From the NCBI GenBank assembly GCA_900540895.1, contig UQHV01000008.1, positions 20,245 through 84,244 of the forward strand: 64,000 nucleotides of DNA, written 5' to 3'. Made by a program: the position numbers and the translations under genes. This document shows, one piece after another, positions 26,349 to 34,593 of the stretch (positions within the stretch are counted from its first letter, which is position 1; every line of letters starts with the position of its first letter). The notes beneath the pieces were generated by a model. It had not been told where the DNA came from. It searched no databases and was given only the letters and a program-made list of their open reading frames with translations. The DNA comes from an uncultured Collinsella sp. (GTDB lineage Bacteria > Actinomycetota > Coriobacteriia > Coriobacteriales > Coriobacteriaceae).

Positions 26349-27815
26349 ATGCGTATCTACAACAGCGCTACCCATAAAAAAGAAGAGTTCCAGCCCATCG
26401 AGTCCGGCAAGGTCCGCATGTACGTGTGCGGCCCCACGGTCTACGACAACATCCACATCGGCAATGCCCGCACGTTCATCAGCTTCGATGTGATTCGACG
26501 CTGGCTCATCGCGAGCGGCTACGAGGTTACGTTCGCCCAGAACCTCACCGATGTCGATGACAAGATCATCAAGCGCGCCAACGAGCAGGGCCGTACGGCT
26601 GCCGAGGTCGCGACGGAGTTCTCCGACAAGTTCATCGGCGTCATGCGCGCCGCCAACGTGCTCGATCCCGATGTGCGCCCCCGCGCCACCAAGGAGATCG
26701 GCCCCATGATCGCCATGATCAAGACGCTTATCGAGCAGGGCCACGCTTACGCAGCCGATAACGGCGATGTGTACTTTGCCGTGCGCAGCGATCCCAACTA
26801 TGGTCAGGTCTCGGGCCGCAACATCGACGACCTGATGGTGGGTGCGCGCATCGAGGAGAACGAGGACAAGAACGACCCGCTCGACTTTGCCCTGTGGAAG
26901 GCCGCCAAGCCCGGCGAGCCCAGCTGGCCGAGCCCCTGGGGCGAGGGCCGTCCCGGTTGGCACACCGAGTGCGCCGCCATGGTTCATCGCTACCTGGGTA
27001 CCCCGATCGACATCCACGGCGGTGGGTCCGACCTGGCCTTCCCGCATCACGAGAACGAGTGCGCTCAGGCTACCTGCGCCTGGCACCAGGGCTTCTCCAA
27101 CACCTGGATGCACACGGGCATGCTGCTGGTCGACGGCGAGAAGATGTCCAAGTCGCTCGGTAACTTCTTTACGCTGGCCGAGGTGCTCGAGCAGCACTCT
27201 GCCGCGGCTCTGCGCCTGCTGATGCTGCAGACGAGCTATCGTTCGCCGCTCGACTTCTCTTGGGAGCGCCTGGAGGGTGCCGAGAATTCACTCACGCGTA
27301 TTGCCGGTACAGTCGAGAACCTGCGCTGGGCCGCGAACCATGCGACGGCCGATGCCGATGAGGCAGCATCCGAGGCGTTTGCCGCCAAGGCCGCCGAGAC
27401 CCGTGCCACCTTTAAGGAGTGCATGGACGACGACTTTAACACCGCCGGTGCCATGGGTGCCGTCTTTGGCTTTGTGACCGAGTGCAACCAGTACCTGGAG
27501 CAGGCGGGCGACGCTGCCGACAAGGCCGCCGCGCTTGCCGCCGCCGACACGCTGACCGAGCTGCTCGATACGCTTGGCGTCGAGCTTCCCGAGCCCAAGG
27601 TCGAGCTGCCGCTGGGCCTGCTGGGCGTTGCCGCCGGTTTGGTTGCCTACACGGGTGACGACGTGGACGAGGCCGCTGCCAAGATTCTCGAGGCTCGTGC
27701 CGAGGCTCGTGCCGCCAAGAACTGGGATCTGGCAGATGCCATCCGCGACCAGCTCAAGGACCTGGGGCTGACGATCGAGGATACTGCCGCCGGCACCCGT
27801 ATCAAATCTCTCTAA
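26349..27815 (+). CDS. cysS: Cysteinyl-tRNA synthetase
   Basis: Class I synthetase of 488 residues. The HIGH motif appears as HIGNAR in CGPTVYDNIHIGNARTF, with the zinc-binding Cys in the same segment; other zinc ligands are in WHTECAAM and the HHENECAQ region. The KMSKS loop reads KMSKSLGNFF. A DALR-type helical domain and a C-terminal segment (AKNWDLADAIRDQLKDLGL) follow. Last gene of the disA operon; a very long palindrome begins 6 bases after its stop. Confidence 0.96.
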   Translation: MRIYNSATHKKEEFQPIESGKVRMYVCGPTVYDNIHIGNARTFISFDVIRRWLIASGYEVTFAQNLTDVDDKIIKRANEQGRTAAEVATEFSDKFIGVMRAANVLDPDVRPRATKEIGPMIAMIKTLIEQGHAYAADNGDVYFAVRSDPNYGQVSGRNIDDLMVGARIEENEDKNDPLDFALWKAAKPGEPSWPSPWGEGRPGWHTECAAMVHRYLGTPIDIHGGGSDLAFPHHENECAQATCAWHQGFSNTWMHTGMLLVDGEKMSKSLGNFFTLAEVLEQHSAAALRLLMLQTSYRSPLDFSWERLEGAENSLTRIAGTVENLRWAANHATADADEAASEAFAAKAAETRATFKECMDDDFNTAGAMGAVFGFVTECNQYLEQAGDAADKAAALAAADTLTELLDTLGVELPEPKVELPLGLLGVAAGLVAYTGDDVDEAAAKILEARAEARAAKNWDLADAIRDQLKDLGLTIEDTAAGTRIKSL

Positions 27816-27821
27816 TCCCCG

Positions 27822-27923
27822 CGGGTTTCCCAAGCACCCGACCTTGCCGTTCAAACCGTCGCTCGCGTACTCAAGTACGCGTCGCTCCTCTTTCACGGCA
27901 ATCTCGGGCACTTGGAAAACCCG
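27822..27923. repeat. 102-base palindrome downstream of cysS
   Basis: 28-base arms, 27822-27849 (starting CGGGTTTCCCAAG) and 27896-27923 (ending CTTGGAAAACCCG), pair with about five mismatches. A second small hairpin, CGCGTAC TCAA GTACGCG (27864-27881), lies in the centre. It could form a cruciform or a double-stem RNA. I see no second full copy in the window. Confidence 0.75.
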
Positions 27924-27927
27924 TACC

Positions 27928-27966
27928 GACCGCTTGGGCTATTCGTCTTAAGCGGTCGCTTCTTTT
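27928..27966 (+). terminator. Terminator after cysS
   Basis: GACCGCTT pairs with AAGCGGTC over a 16-base loop, followed by the T-rich GCTTCTTTTG. Confidence 0.7.
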
Positions 27967-28001
27967 GTCTTGTTTGAAATTTTTTTAAAGGAGGCCGTCC
28001 T

Positions 28002-28916
28002 ATGGTCGACAATCGCAAGCGTGCGCCTCGTGGCGGCAAGCAGGCTGCTTCTGGCTCGCGTCCGATTCGCCGCAACGACCGCGCTGCCGCTCCCAAGGGC
28101 CAGCGCGATCGTACCCAGGCCGCACGTCCGCAGCGCGATCGCAATCGCGACGCTGTCCAGGCTCCCAAGGGCGAGTTTATCGAAGGTCGCCGTGCTGCTG
28201 CCGAGGCGCTGCGCACCGGTTTTCCAGTCAAGTGTGCGCTCATCGCCGAGGGCGGGGAGCGCGATGCCGCCCTGTCGCGTCTAGTCGATGACCTCAACGC
28301 CGCGGGCGTCCGCATTAAGTATGTGCCGCGCGCGCAGCTCGATGCGCTGTCGAGCCATGGCGCTCACCAGGGCATCGCGCTCGAGGTTGGCAACTTCCCC
28401 TATGCCGATGTCGCCGACATCCTCGACCGCGCGGGCGACGGTCCGGCGCTTGTCGTGGTGCTCGACCATGTGACCGACGACGGTAACTTTGGCGCCATCG
28501 TGCGCTCTGCCGAGGTTGTGGGCGCGGCCGGCGTCATCATTGCCAACAAGCGCGCTGCCGGCGTGACCGTTGGCAGCTACAAGACTTCCGCCGGCGCCGT
28601 CATGCACCTGCCTATCGCGCAGGTTCCCAATATCGCCCGTGCGCTCGATGACCTCAAGGCCGCTGGCTTTTGGGTGGGCGGTGCTTCCGAGCACGCCGAG
28701 GGCAGCTGCTGGGATGCTCCCTTCGAGGGCCGCGTGGCACTCGTCATGGGCTCCGAGGGCGACGGCATCTCGCGCCTGGTGCTTGAGAAATGCGACTTTT
28801 TGACCAAGCTTCCCCAGCGCGGCATGACCGAGAGTCTCAACGTGGCCCAGGCGACAACGGCGCTGTGCTTTGAGTGGCTGCGCCGCAATGCCGGCGAGCT
28901 CATGGGGGAGGAGTAG
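28002..28916 (+). CDS. rlmB: TrmH-family 2'-O-ribose RNA methyltransferase (RlmB-like)
   Basis: SPOUT enzyme predicted to methylate 23S rRNA G2251; 304 residues. About 55 N-terminal residues are Arg/Lys-rich and disordered. A substrate-binding L30e-like domain (FIEGRRAAAEALRTG) follows, then the knotted SpoU domain with VLDHVTDDGNFGAIVRSAEV (motif 1), LVMGSEGDGISRLVLEKCD (motif 2) and LPQRGMTESLNVAQATTALC (motif 3). AAGGAGG precedes the ATG. It is followed after 3 bases by the YacP gene, the usual cysS-rlmB-yacP order. The exact rRNA site is inferred. Confidence 0.9.
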   Translation: MVDNRKRAPRGGKQAASGSRPIRRNDRAAAPKGQRDRTQAARPQRDRNRDAVQAPKGEFIEGRRAAAEALRTGFPVKCALIAEGGERDAALSRLVDDLNAAGVRIKYVPRAQLDALSSHGAHQGIALEVGNFPYADVADILDRAGDGPALVVVLDHVTDDGNFGAIVRSAEVVGAAGVIIANKRAAGVTVGSYKTSAGAVMHLPIAQVPNIARALDDLKAAGFWVGGASEHAEGSCWDAPFEGRVALVMGSEGDGISRLVLEKCDFLTKLPQRGMTESLNVAQATTALCFEWLRRNAGELMGEE

Positions 28917-28919
28917 CGC

Positions 28920-29597
28920 ATGTCCAAGAAGAACCGCGCCAAGTCCAAGGCCAAGCGCTTTGGCGAGGGCTCGGCCAAGCCGATTGTTTCGGCTGCGACC
29001 TATGGCGTGGGCGGCAATGCGTTTGCGCAGGCTATCGCCGACCCAGTCTCGACGGTGCACTCCAATAAGCCTGAGCTGCTGGTGGTCGACGGTTACAACG
29101 TGATCCACTGCACGCCGCGCTACGAAAAGCTCGTGTACGACCATTCCGACGATCCGTATTCCAGCGACGTTCACGATATGGCGCGCACCGCGCTCATCAA
29201 CGATGTTGCGGCGTTTGCCCAGGGCCGCTACGAGGCCGTGATCGTGTTTGACGGTGCGGGCAATATCTCCAGCGAGCGCCCCAACCTGCCGGCCCGTGGC
29301 GTGCGCATCGAGTTTTCGCCGACGGGCGTATCGGCCGATACCGTGGTGCAGAAGCTCTGCATCGAGGCACGCGAGGAAGGCCGCGCGTGCTCCGTGGTGT
29401 CGAGCGACGGCACGATTCAGGCCGTCGTCATGGGCAAGGGTGTCACGCGCATATCGAGCCGCATGCTGGTGGACGAGATCAAACAGATCGATAACGACGT
29501 TCACGAGGCAGAGGAAGCTCCGCAGATCAAGATGACCCTGGGCAGTCGCCTAAGTCCCGATGCGCTGGCCAAGCTCAAGGCGTTGCGCGGGAGGTAG
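28920..29597 (+). CDS. NYN-domain endoribonuclease-like protein (YacP/Rae1 family)
   Basis: 225-residue protein of the PIN-like NYN fold. The first strand carries the acidic LLVVDGYNVIHC motif, followed by AVIVFDGAG and the conserved VEFSPTG-like IEFSPTGVSADTVVQKL. Bacillus YacP (Rae1) cleaves mRNA within ribosomes, and that role is inferred here. The 40 N-terminal residues are basic and flexible (KKNRAKSKAKRF). The ATG follows GGGGGAGG and sits 3 bases after rlmB, so the two are co-transcribed. Confidence 0.85.
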   Translation: MSKKNRAKSKAKRFGEGSAKPIVSAATYGVGGNAFAQAIADPVSTVHSNKPELLVVDGYNVIHCTPRYEKLVYDHSDDPYSSDVHDMARTALINDVAAFAQGRYEAVIVFDGAGNISSERPNLPARGVRIEFSPTGVSADTVVQKLCIEAREEGRACSVVSSDGTIQAVVMGKGVTRISSRMLVDEIKQIDNDVHEAEEAPQIKMTLGSRLSPDALAKLKALRGR

Positions 29598-29624
29598 GGG
29601 AGCTGACGGCGCGACGCTGTTTCG

Positions 29625-30965
29625 CTAACTCCATTCAGCGATGTCGATCATTCTACGGAGGCGCCATGTAAGCGCCTCTTTTAGATATGGCAGCCTTGCC
29701 GTGAGCGCGTCGTTTCTGGACAGAATTTCGATCGCCTCGTCAACGAAGCCTTCGAGTTTGTCGCCGTCAAACCAGCCCATGTCCTCGACGAGCAACATTT
29801 GTTTGGCGGGGCTTGAATGAAACTGCGCGCTGGTAAAACTGTGCTCTCCCGTCCTAAGCTCCTCAAGAGAAATGTTGCACCAGAGCGATGAGCCCGAATC
29901 GAAGATGGGGGCAGGTCTGCAGGTTAGCGTGTTGACGTTTCGCACAAGGCCAAAGTTACGCCAATGGCGGTCATAGTTGGCGATGATGTCGTCGCATACG
30001 ATCATGCGGTCAAGGGCATCCTTGACGCCTGTCGCCCCGAGCTCCTCGCAGTTTGCTACATATCGCTCGTAGTCGGTTAGTCGTTCATCTGCGTTTGCGT
30101 ACTGGTTTACATAGAACGCAGGGACATACTCTTCTTCATCAGTTAAGAAGACATCGCATATGCTCAGGGCGGAAGTGCCCGTGCCCTCGAGCGAGTAAGG
30201 CACATAATCGCAGGTGTTTAGGATTCGACGGTGGAGTGCGGTCGCCACCATCTCGTTATAGGGTTCCTGGTTTAGATGCGCACCTGCCTTGTGGAGAATT
30301 CGACGGCCATCCTCGCATGTCCAGTACTTTTGAAGATTGCCGTCCGAGGTGTTGTCGGGCTTTGCGGCAGCTGCCTTGCCCTCTGGGGCGAAGGGCGCGA
30401 TGCTGAGAGAGACGTCGTCAAAAGCATTATTGAAGAAGTTAATATCTTCCCACGCGAGACCGGAGTCTTGGGGTCTAATCCAATACTGGTCGGATAGGGA
30501 GAGGCCAAGATTTCGCTGTACGAGTTCATCGGGAACATCGACTGCGGCTTCAGCAAGCAGGGAGGCTAGCCCAATGCGTGCGAGCGGGATACCGCGGCCG
30601 CGCCACCAGATGCGGAAGGAGTCGAGCGATATGGGACTATTAGGGCCAAATACTCCAATAGGGGCGTGGGCACGATCGACGTCGGCGCCGATGTGGGTAA
30701 AGTCTTTTCGCGATGTGCTGTAGACCAGCTGAGCGACTTCGTGCGTGCGGTTCATGAGGGTGAACGCGATCTCGCTCTTACCGTGGCCGCGGCGGGGACG
30801 TCCCCCCGTTTTGGTCACGGAGCGGAGTCGCGTGTCGACGCTGTCTTTGTCGATGAGCCACACGCCAGAAGCCTTGCGGGCGGTCAGCGCGCCGTTCTTA
30901 ATGAGCACCTGCACCCTGCGCGGGGTGATGCCGAGCAGCTCGGCTGCTTCCTTTGTAGTCAACAT
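29625..30965 (-). CDS. HTH-HipA-like kinase fusion protein
   Basis: 446 residues. Residues 1-55 form an excisionase/MerR-type winged HTH (LTTKEAAELLGITPRRVQVL, then VWLIDKDSV). The rest looks like a HipA/CtkA-type protein kinase. The catalytic loop is IIANYDRHWRNFGLVRN (Asp in DRH, Asn metal ligand) and the DFG-like Asp is in PIFDSGSSLW. This puts DNA-binding and kinase parts in one chain, so it may be a self-repressing toxin. No separate antitoxin is adjacent. A 17-bp inverted repeat lies 15 bases upstream of the start. It has lower GC than its neighbours and is convergent with the YacP gene. Function is inferred. Confidence 0.78.
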   Translation of the reverse strand: MLTTKEAAELLGITPRRVQVLIKNGALTARKASGVWLIDKDSVDTRLRSVTKTGGRPRRGHGKSEIAFTLMNRTHEVAQLVYSTSRKDFTHIGADVDRAHAPIGVFGPNSPISLDSFRIWWRGRGIPLARIGLASLLAEAAVDVPDELVQRNLGLSLSDQYWIRPQDSGLAWEDINFFNNAFDDVSLSIAPFAPEGKAAAAKPDNTSDGNLQKYWTCEDGRRILHKAGAHLNQEPYNEMVATALHRRILNTCDYVPYSLEGTGTSALSICDVFLTDEEEYVPAFYVNQYANADERLTDYERYVANCEELGATGVKDALDRMIVCDDIIANYDRHWRNFGLVRNVNTLTCRPAPIFDSGSSLWCNISLEELRTGEHSFTSAQFHSSPAKQMLLVEDMGWFDGDKLEGFVDEAIEILSRNDALTARLPYLKEALTWRLRRMIDIAEWS

Positions 30966-30980
30966 CGCGAAACCCTTCGC

Positions 30981-31044
30981 CAGAACGAATAGTTTTATAG
31001 AACCAATTGTAATTAAAACTATTCGTTCTGACGAATGGTTTTAA
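30981..31044. promoter_or_regulatory. Three-half-site operator of the HTH-kinase gene
   Basis: CAGAACGAATAGTTTTA (30981-30997) and its perfect complement (31014-31030) are separated by 16 bases. A third, imperfect half-site ACGAATGGTTTTAAG begins at 31031. The set lies just upstream of the start codon at 30965. By analogy to the hip operator it should bind the HTH domain of the encoded protein. Confidence 0.75.
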
Positions 31045-31188
31045 GATTGAAGGCGCGCTGACAGAAATGAACGGGCCCGGTACGTGTTGTTGCTGGATTT
31101 TGCATATTTGTATAACGCCGTGCGGCCTGTTGCGCCCCGTCCGCAATTCCATTATTCTTAACAGGCTTCGCGCGAAAGCGCCAAGTGT

Positions 31189-31263
31189 GCCAGTGTGGCG
31201 CAACGGTAGCGCAACTGATTTGTAATCAGTGGGTTGCAGGTTCGATTCCTGTCACTGGCTCCA
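31189..31263 (+). tRNA. tRNA-Thr (TGT)
   Basis: Acceptor GCCAGTG pairs with CACTGGC. The anticodon loop TTTGTAA carries TGT, the T-arm contains GGTTCGATTCC, and CCA is encoded. It borders the accessory region and a set of short direct repeats. Confidence 0.95.
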
Positions 31264-31277
31264 TGAGTTTTCGCAGG

Positions 31278-31303
31278 TCGGGGGCCGTATGGCTCCCGAT
31301 TTT
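31278..31303 (+). terminator. Terminator of tRNA-Thr
   Basis: TCGGG(GGCC)GTAT(GGCT)CCCGA hairpin followed by TTTT. Confidence 0.65.
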
Positions 31304-31310
31304 GCGTTTT

Positions 31311-31342
31311 CATGCAACAGCTCATGCAACAAACATGCAACA
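31311..31342. repeat. Three CATGCAACA direct repeats next to tRNA-Thr
   Basis: CATGCAACA occurs at 31311, 31323 and 31334, spaced 12 and 11 bases, about one helical turn each. Such iterons next to a tRNA 3' end can be integrase arm-type sites. The remaining stretch to 31664 (about 320 bases) has no convincing gene. Confidence 0.5.
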
Positions 31343-31664
31343 ATTAAATCGGAATTGCATTTATGTGTGTTTTGTGACCGATGTCCAATGTCAATAAATG
31401 CGTGCAATGAAGCGGGAAAAGCCAAGCTTACAGTTGCTGTCTCCATTAGAGTTTTGGGCTTTGTGTCTCCAGCTGGGATAGGGCGGAAAGTGACCAAGGT
31501 GCCGAGAGCTCCGATGCTGCTTCTCGAAAGATTGCGCACCGTGCACGATTCTCTTTCCTGTAGCCCATGGGTATTACTATGGTCTAGATTTAATTCGGCG
31601 CGAGAAGTCAAGAGCGACAAGGGCTTCCCGTCGTTTGTGAGCAAGGCGGTTGAAAGGACTCATA

Positions 31665-33515
31665 ATGATTAATAGCGTAGAGGACCCAACGGTTGCCAAT
31701 ATTCTGTCGACCGATATGCTAAAAATCTATGACATTCCTCGTTACCAGCGCGAATACACTTGGAATCAGCGCGACTGGGCGAATCTCTATGATGATATCA
31801 CCCAAAACGACGCTGGCTACTTCCTGGGCTCGTTTATTGTCGTGAACGGGACTGTGGATTCCAAGAGGGATACCATTCACTATGAAGTTATCGATGGCCA
31901 GCAACGTCTGACGACGCTCAGCCTTTTCCTTGCCGCTGTCTATGCTCGCATCATGGAACATAAGGATTCTATCGATGACGACATGATGTTGGACGATATC
32001 CGACCCCTGCGCAATCGTCTGATCTTGAAATCTGACAAGTCAAAGACACGTGTTATTCCTCAGGTCCAGAATCATAACCTTGAGGATTACCGCTGGATCT
32101 TGAAGGAGCATATCGGCCTAGATGCGGTTATGCAAAAGCCGAAGTTCCTCGGTCTGAGAAAGATGTCTAAGGCATTCAACTATTTTTACGATCGACTGGG
32201 TGAGGACGTTGAGGGCAGGAACGGAATTGAGTGCGTTCGCTGCCTGCTTGATATCTGCAGGTTGGTGTGCTCGGCGGTCGTGGTTCAGATTACCGTCGAT
32301 AGCCATGCTGACGCCTACACCTTGTTCGCGTCCCTTAACAACCGTGGTGTTCCCTTGAGCGCCGTCGACCTCATCAAGAACATGCTTCTTGGCAAGGTTG
32401 CCGGGGTGGATGACGAGCGGCTCGACTATTACTTTGAGCGCTGGCAGGAAGTGCTCCACAATCTCGGCGATGACTACAAGACGCAGGAGCGCTTCTTCCG
32501 CCAGAACTACGACGCCTTCCGCCGGGAGGTGAACAAGCCATTTATCGGCGAATCTGGTTCCCAACTCCCTCTCGGTTCTGTTGCCACGCGTTCCAACCTT
32601 CTGAAAATCTACGAGAAGCGGATGGAATCTGATGACGGCGCCCTTAAGGTGTTGGACGAGTTGACCGAGAATTCCGCACTCTACTCGAAGATCATTGGGC
32701 TCGATCAAGAGAGCCCGGATTCCGAGCTTTCGCATCAGCTTTTGGAGCTTTCGAGAGCGCAGGGCGTCGCATCTTACCTGATGCTGCTGTTCCTCTTCAA
32801 GAAACAGGACCAGTTGGAGCTAAAAGATGAAACCCTCGCGCTTCTTGTTAAGCTCCTCGTCTGCTTCTTTGTTCGACGCAGCCTCACCGATACGCCTCCC
32901 ACACGTGACCTAGAGAGACTCTTCATCAGTATTTGCGAGAGCCTCGAAAGCGAGGGCCTCAAGGGCATTGCAGCCGCGGAGTACATCAAGAAGCGCCTCG
33001 TCGACGTGTCTGCCAGTGACGCTTCCTTCAAAGAACGTCTTGAGGGGCCGATTTACGACGTCAATCCCGATATGACGCGCTACATCCTTACTGTCATTGC
33101 ATCTCCGAGCGTTACGAAAGAGATGAAGCCACTTTGGGAACGATACGCCTCCGGAAACTACGTCTGGACAATCGAGCACATCTTCCCTCAGGGCAAGAAC
33201 ATTCCAGATGAATGGGTGAAGATGGTTGCGGACGGCGACATGTCTAAGGCGATTGAGGTGCAGGAGAAACAGGTCCACACGCTTGGAAATCTAACCATTA
33301 CCGGGTATAACTCAAAGCTGAGCAACATGCCCTTTGTGACCAAGCGAGACCGCAAGGATGTCAACGGGGCGAATGTCGGATACCGCAACGGGTTGAACCT
33401 GAACGACGAGTTGGTAAACACGGATACCTGGACTAGCGAGCAGATTCAGGAGCGCACAGACAAGCTCGTTGGACTCACTTTGAAAGCTTTTGACTTTGAC
33501 GAGATTGAGTTCTAG
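31665..33515 (+). CDS. DUF262/DUF1524 (GmrSD-type) restriction-like protein
   Basis: 616 residues. The N-terminal DUF262 (ParB/Srx-like NTPase) domain contains DIPRYQREYTWNQRDW and the signature VIDGQQRLTTLSLF, plus ADAYTLFASLNNRGVPLSAV. The C-terminal DUF1524 (HNH) domain shows WTIEHIFPQGKN with the catalytic His, then HTLGNLTITGYNSKLSN. This single-chain layout matches GmrSD-type enzymes that cut modified phage DNA; antiviral activity here is inferred. The ATG at 31665 is chosen because GAAAGG lies 7 bases upstream. It stands alone between tRNA-Thr and a repeat array, a typical accessory setting. Confidence 0.87.
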   Translation: MINSVEDPTVANILSTDMLKIYDIPRYQREYTWNQRDWANLYDDITQNDAGYFLGSFIVVNGTVDSKRDTIHYEVIDGQQRLTTLSLFLAAVYARIMEHKDSIDDDMMLDDIRPLRNRLILKSDKSKTRVIPQVQNHNLEDYRWILKEHIGLDAVMQKPKFLGLRKMSKAFNYFYDRLGEDVEGRNGIECVRCLLDICRLVCSAVVVQITVDSHADAYTLFASLNNRGVPLSAVDLIKNMLLGKVAGVDDERLDYYFERWQEVLHNLGDDYKTQERFFRQNYDAFRREVNKPFIGESGSQLPLGSVATRSNLLKIYEKRMESDDGALKVLDELTENSALYSKIIGLDQESPDSELSHQLLELSRAQGVASYLMLLFLFKKQDQLELKDETLALLVKLLVCFFVRRSLTDTPPTRDLERLFISICESLESEGLKGIAAAEYIKKRLVDVSASDASFKERLEGPIYDVNPDMTRYILTVIASPSVTKEMKPLWERYASGNYVWTIEHIFPQGKNIPDEWVKMVADGDMSKAIEVQEKQVHTLGNLTITGYNSKLSNMPFVTKRDRKDVNGANVGYRNGLNLNDELVNTDTWTSEQIQERTDKLVGLTLKAFDFDEIEF

Positions 33516-33560
33516 TGACCGCCAGCCAATATCTTGGGGACATTCGGCCCAAACGATTCA

Positions 33561-33777
33561 ATCTCAATCTGTAACATCTAGACCGGTATTTCTCTTCAAG
33601 CTGTTACAGATCGAGATGTTAAGACGGGATGGCCGATAAAATCTCGATCTGTAACACGAAGAGGCTGAAAATCGTTCTAGCTGTTACAGAATGAGACGTA
33701 AGCTGGGGCCTCTGCGTAATATCTCGATCTGTAACAGATAGGGGAGAAAATGCTCTCTAAATGTTACAGATTGAGAC
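33561..33777. repeat. Array of three 57-bp palindromes, 80-bp period
   Basis: Units at 33561-33617, 33641-33697 and 33721-33777. Each has a 16-base arm RTCTCRATCTGTAACA, a 25-base centre, and the inverted arm TGTTACAGATTGAGAY. The 23-base linkers differ. The first unit is in opposite orientation to the other two, judged by its centre (TAGGGG-AAAATCGTTC-like in one sense). Two more units with the same period lie at 40263-40399. Confidence 0.88.
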
Positions 33778-33828
33778 AAAGGCCGGACCGGTCAGTCATC
33801 CTGGTCGAGCGAGGATTATCGGACATAC

Positions 33829-33921
33829 GAGCGTGGAAAATCTCCCGCCTAGTTAATGAGCGTGGATAATCTGCCACTTTGGACTCGATGGCACGCCAAA
33901 AGTGGGAGATTATCCACGCTC
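33829..33921. repeat. GAGCGTGGATAATCTCCCAC palindrome with an extra half-element
   Basis: A 64-base palindrome at 33858-33921 has arms starting GAGCGTGGATAATCTG and ending ATTATCCACGCTC. A single arm in the same direction, GAGCGTGGAAAATCTCCCGC, lies at 33829-33848. It is a separate family from the array to its left. The stretch 33516-34249 holds no gene; besides repeats it has a 14-base palindrome ACCTATATATAGGT at 33969 and the promoter at 34158. Confidence 0.75.
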
Positions 33922-34157
33922 GATTTTGCCTGGGAAGAGCAATCTTTTGTCTGGGAAGCCCGATCTCAACCTATATATAGGTGCAAATGAGTCGTTATCG
34001 AAGTAATATTCTGCAGGCTCACTCCACTACGCCAAAGTGTTCCCTCGGGAAATGTCACCGCTATATGCAAATTCACCGTCCTTCATATCCAAACTCAGCA
34101 AAACCGCAGGTCAAAGGTATATAGATACGCCCGGCCCCGTGTATCTAGAGGTTTTCG

Positions 34158-34187
34158 TTGACAGCCCCCAAGGTGGCATCGTATTAT
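34158..34187 (+). promoter_or_regulatory. Strong sigma-A promoter of the tRNA-tuf unit
   Basis: TTGACA (34158-34163), an 18-base spacer and TATTAT (34182-34187) lie about 60 bases before tRNA-Tyr. Confidence 0.75.
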
Positions 34188-34249
34188 CTTCTTCGTTCGC
34201 GGGGGCGGCGGTCCAAAAGACCAAAGGACCTGCGGATACTTGAACGATT

Positions 34250-34331
34250 GGGAGTTTGCCCGAGTGGTTAATGGGGACGGGCTGTAAACCCGTTGGCTCT
34301 GCCTACATAGGTTCGAATCCTATAGCTCCCA
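34250..34331 (+). tRNA. tRNA-Tyr (GTA)
   Basis: Class II tRNA with a long variable arm. Acceptor GGGAGTT pairs with AGCTCCC (one G-T pair), and the anticodon loop CTGTAAA carries GTA. No CCA is encoded. First of three tRNAs ahead of tuf. Confidence 0.93.
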
Positions 34332-34341
34332 CCCGTCAAGT

Positions 34342-34417
34342 GCCTGTATAGCTCAGTCGGTAGAGCACTTCGTTGGTAACGAAGAGGTCACCAGTTCAAG
34401 TCTGGTTGCAGGCTCCA
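34342..34417 (+). tRNA. tRNA-Thr (GGT)
   Basis: Acceptor GCCTGTA pairs with TGCAGGC (with a G-T pair). The anticodon loop TTGGTAA carries GGT, and CCA is encoded. Confidence 0.94.
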
Positions 34418-34420
34418 TCC

Positions 34421-34497
34421 GGCGGTGTAGCTCAGTTGGTTAGAGCACACGGTTCATACCCGTGGCGTCACTGGTTCGAATCCAGTCACCGCTACCA
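34421..34497 (+). tRNA. tRNA-Met (CAT), elongator type
   Basis: Acceptor GGCGGTG pairs with CACCGCT. The anticodon loop TTCATAC carries CAT, and CCA is encoded. The anticodon stem CACGG/CCGTG lacks the three G-C pairs of an initiator. A CAT tRNA-Ile2 cannot be fully excluded. Confidence 0.9.
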
Positions 34498-34593
34498 TAG
34501 GTAACACGGTGGCTTCTCAATAGTATGTTGAGAGGCCACTATGGTATAAAGGCAAAGTCCCGTCCGGGGACGACCTGTTAAGAGGAGGGCTTT

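Noticed and set aside
33561..33777. CRISPR array
   Set aside because: Regular spacing suggested one, but the repeats are palindromes in alternating orientation, the linkers are 23 and 25 bases, the centres are related to each other, and there are no cas genes in the window.
34037..34243. Short plus-strand reading frame before tRNA-Tyr
   Set aside because: It overlaps the promoter at 34158, has no ribosome site and ends at the tRNA.
34342..34417. tRNA-Thr (GGT) as an attachment-site copy of the tRNA-Thr at 31189
   Set aside because: The two have different anticodons and no shared 3' identity block long enough for an att core.
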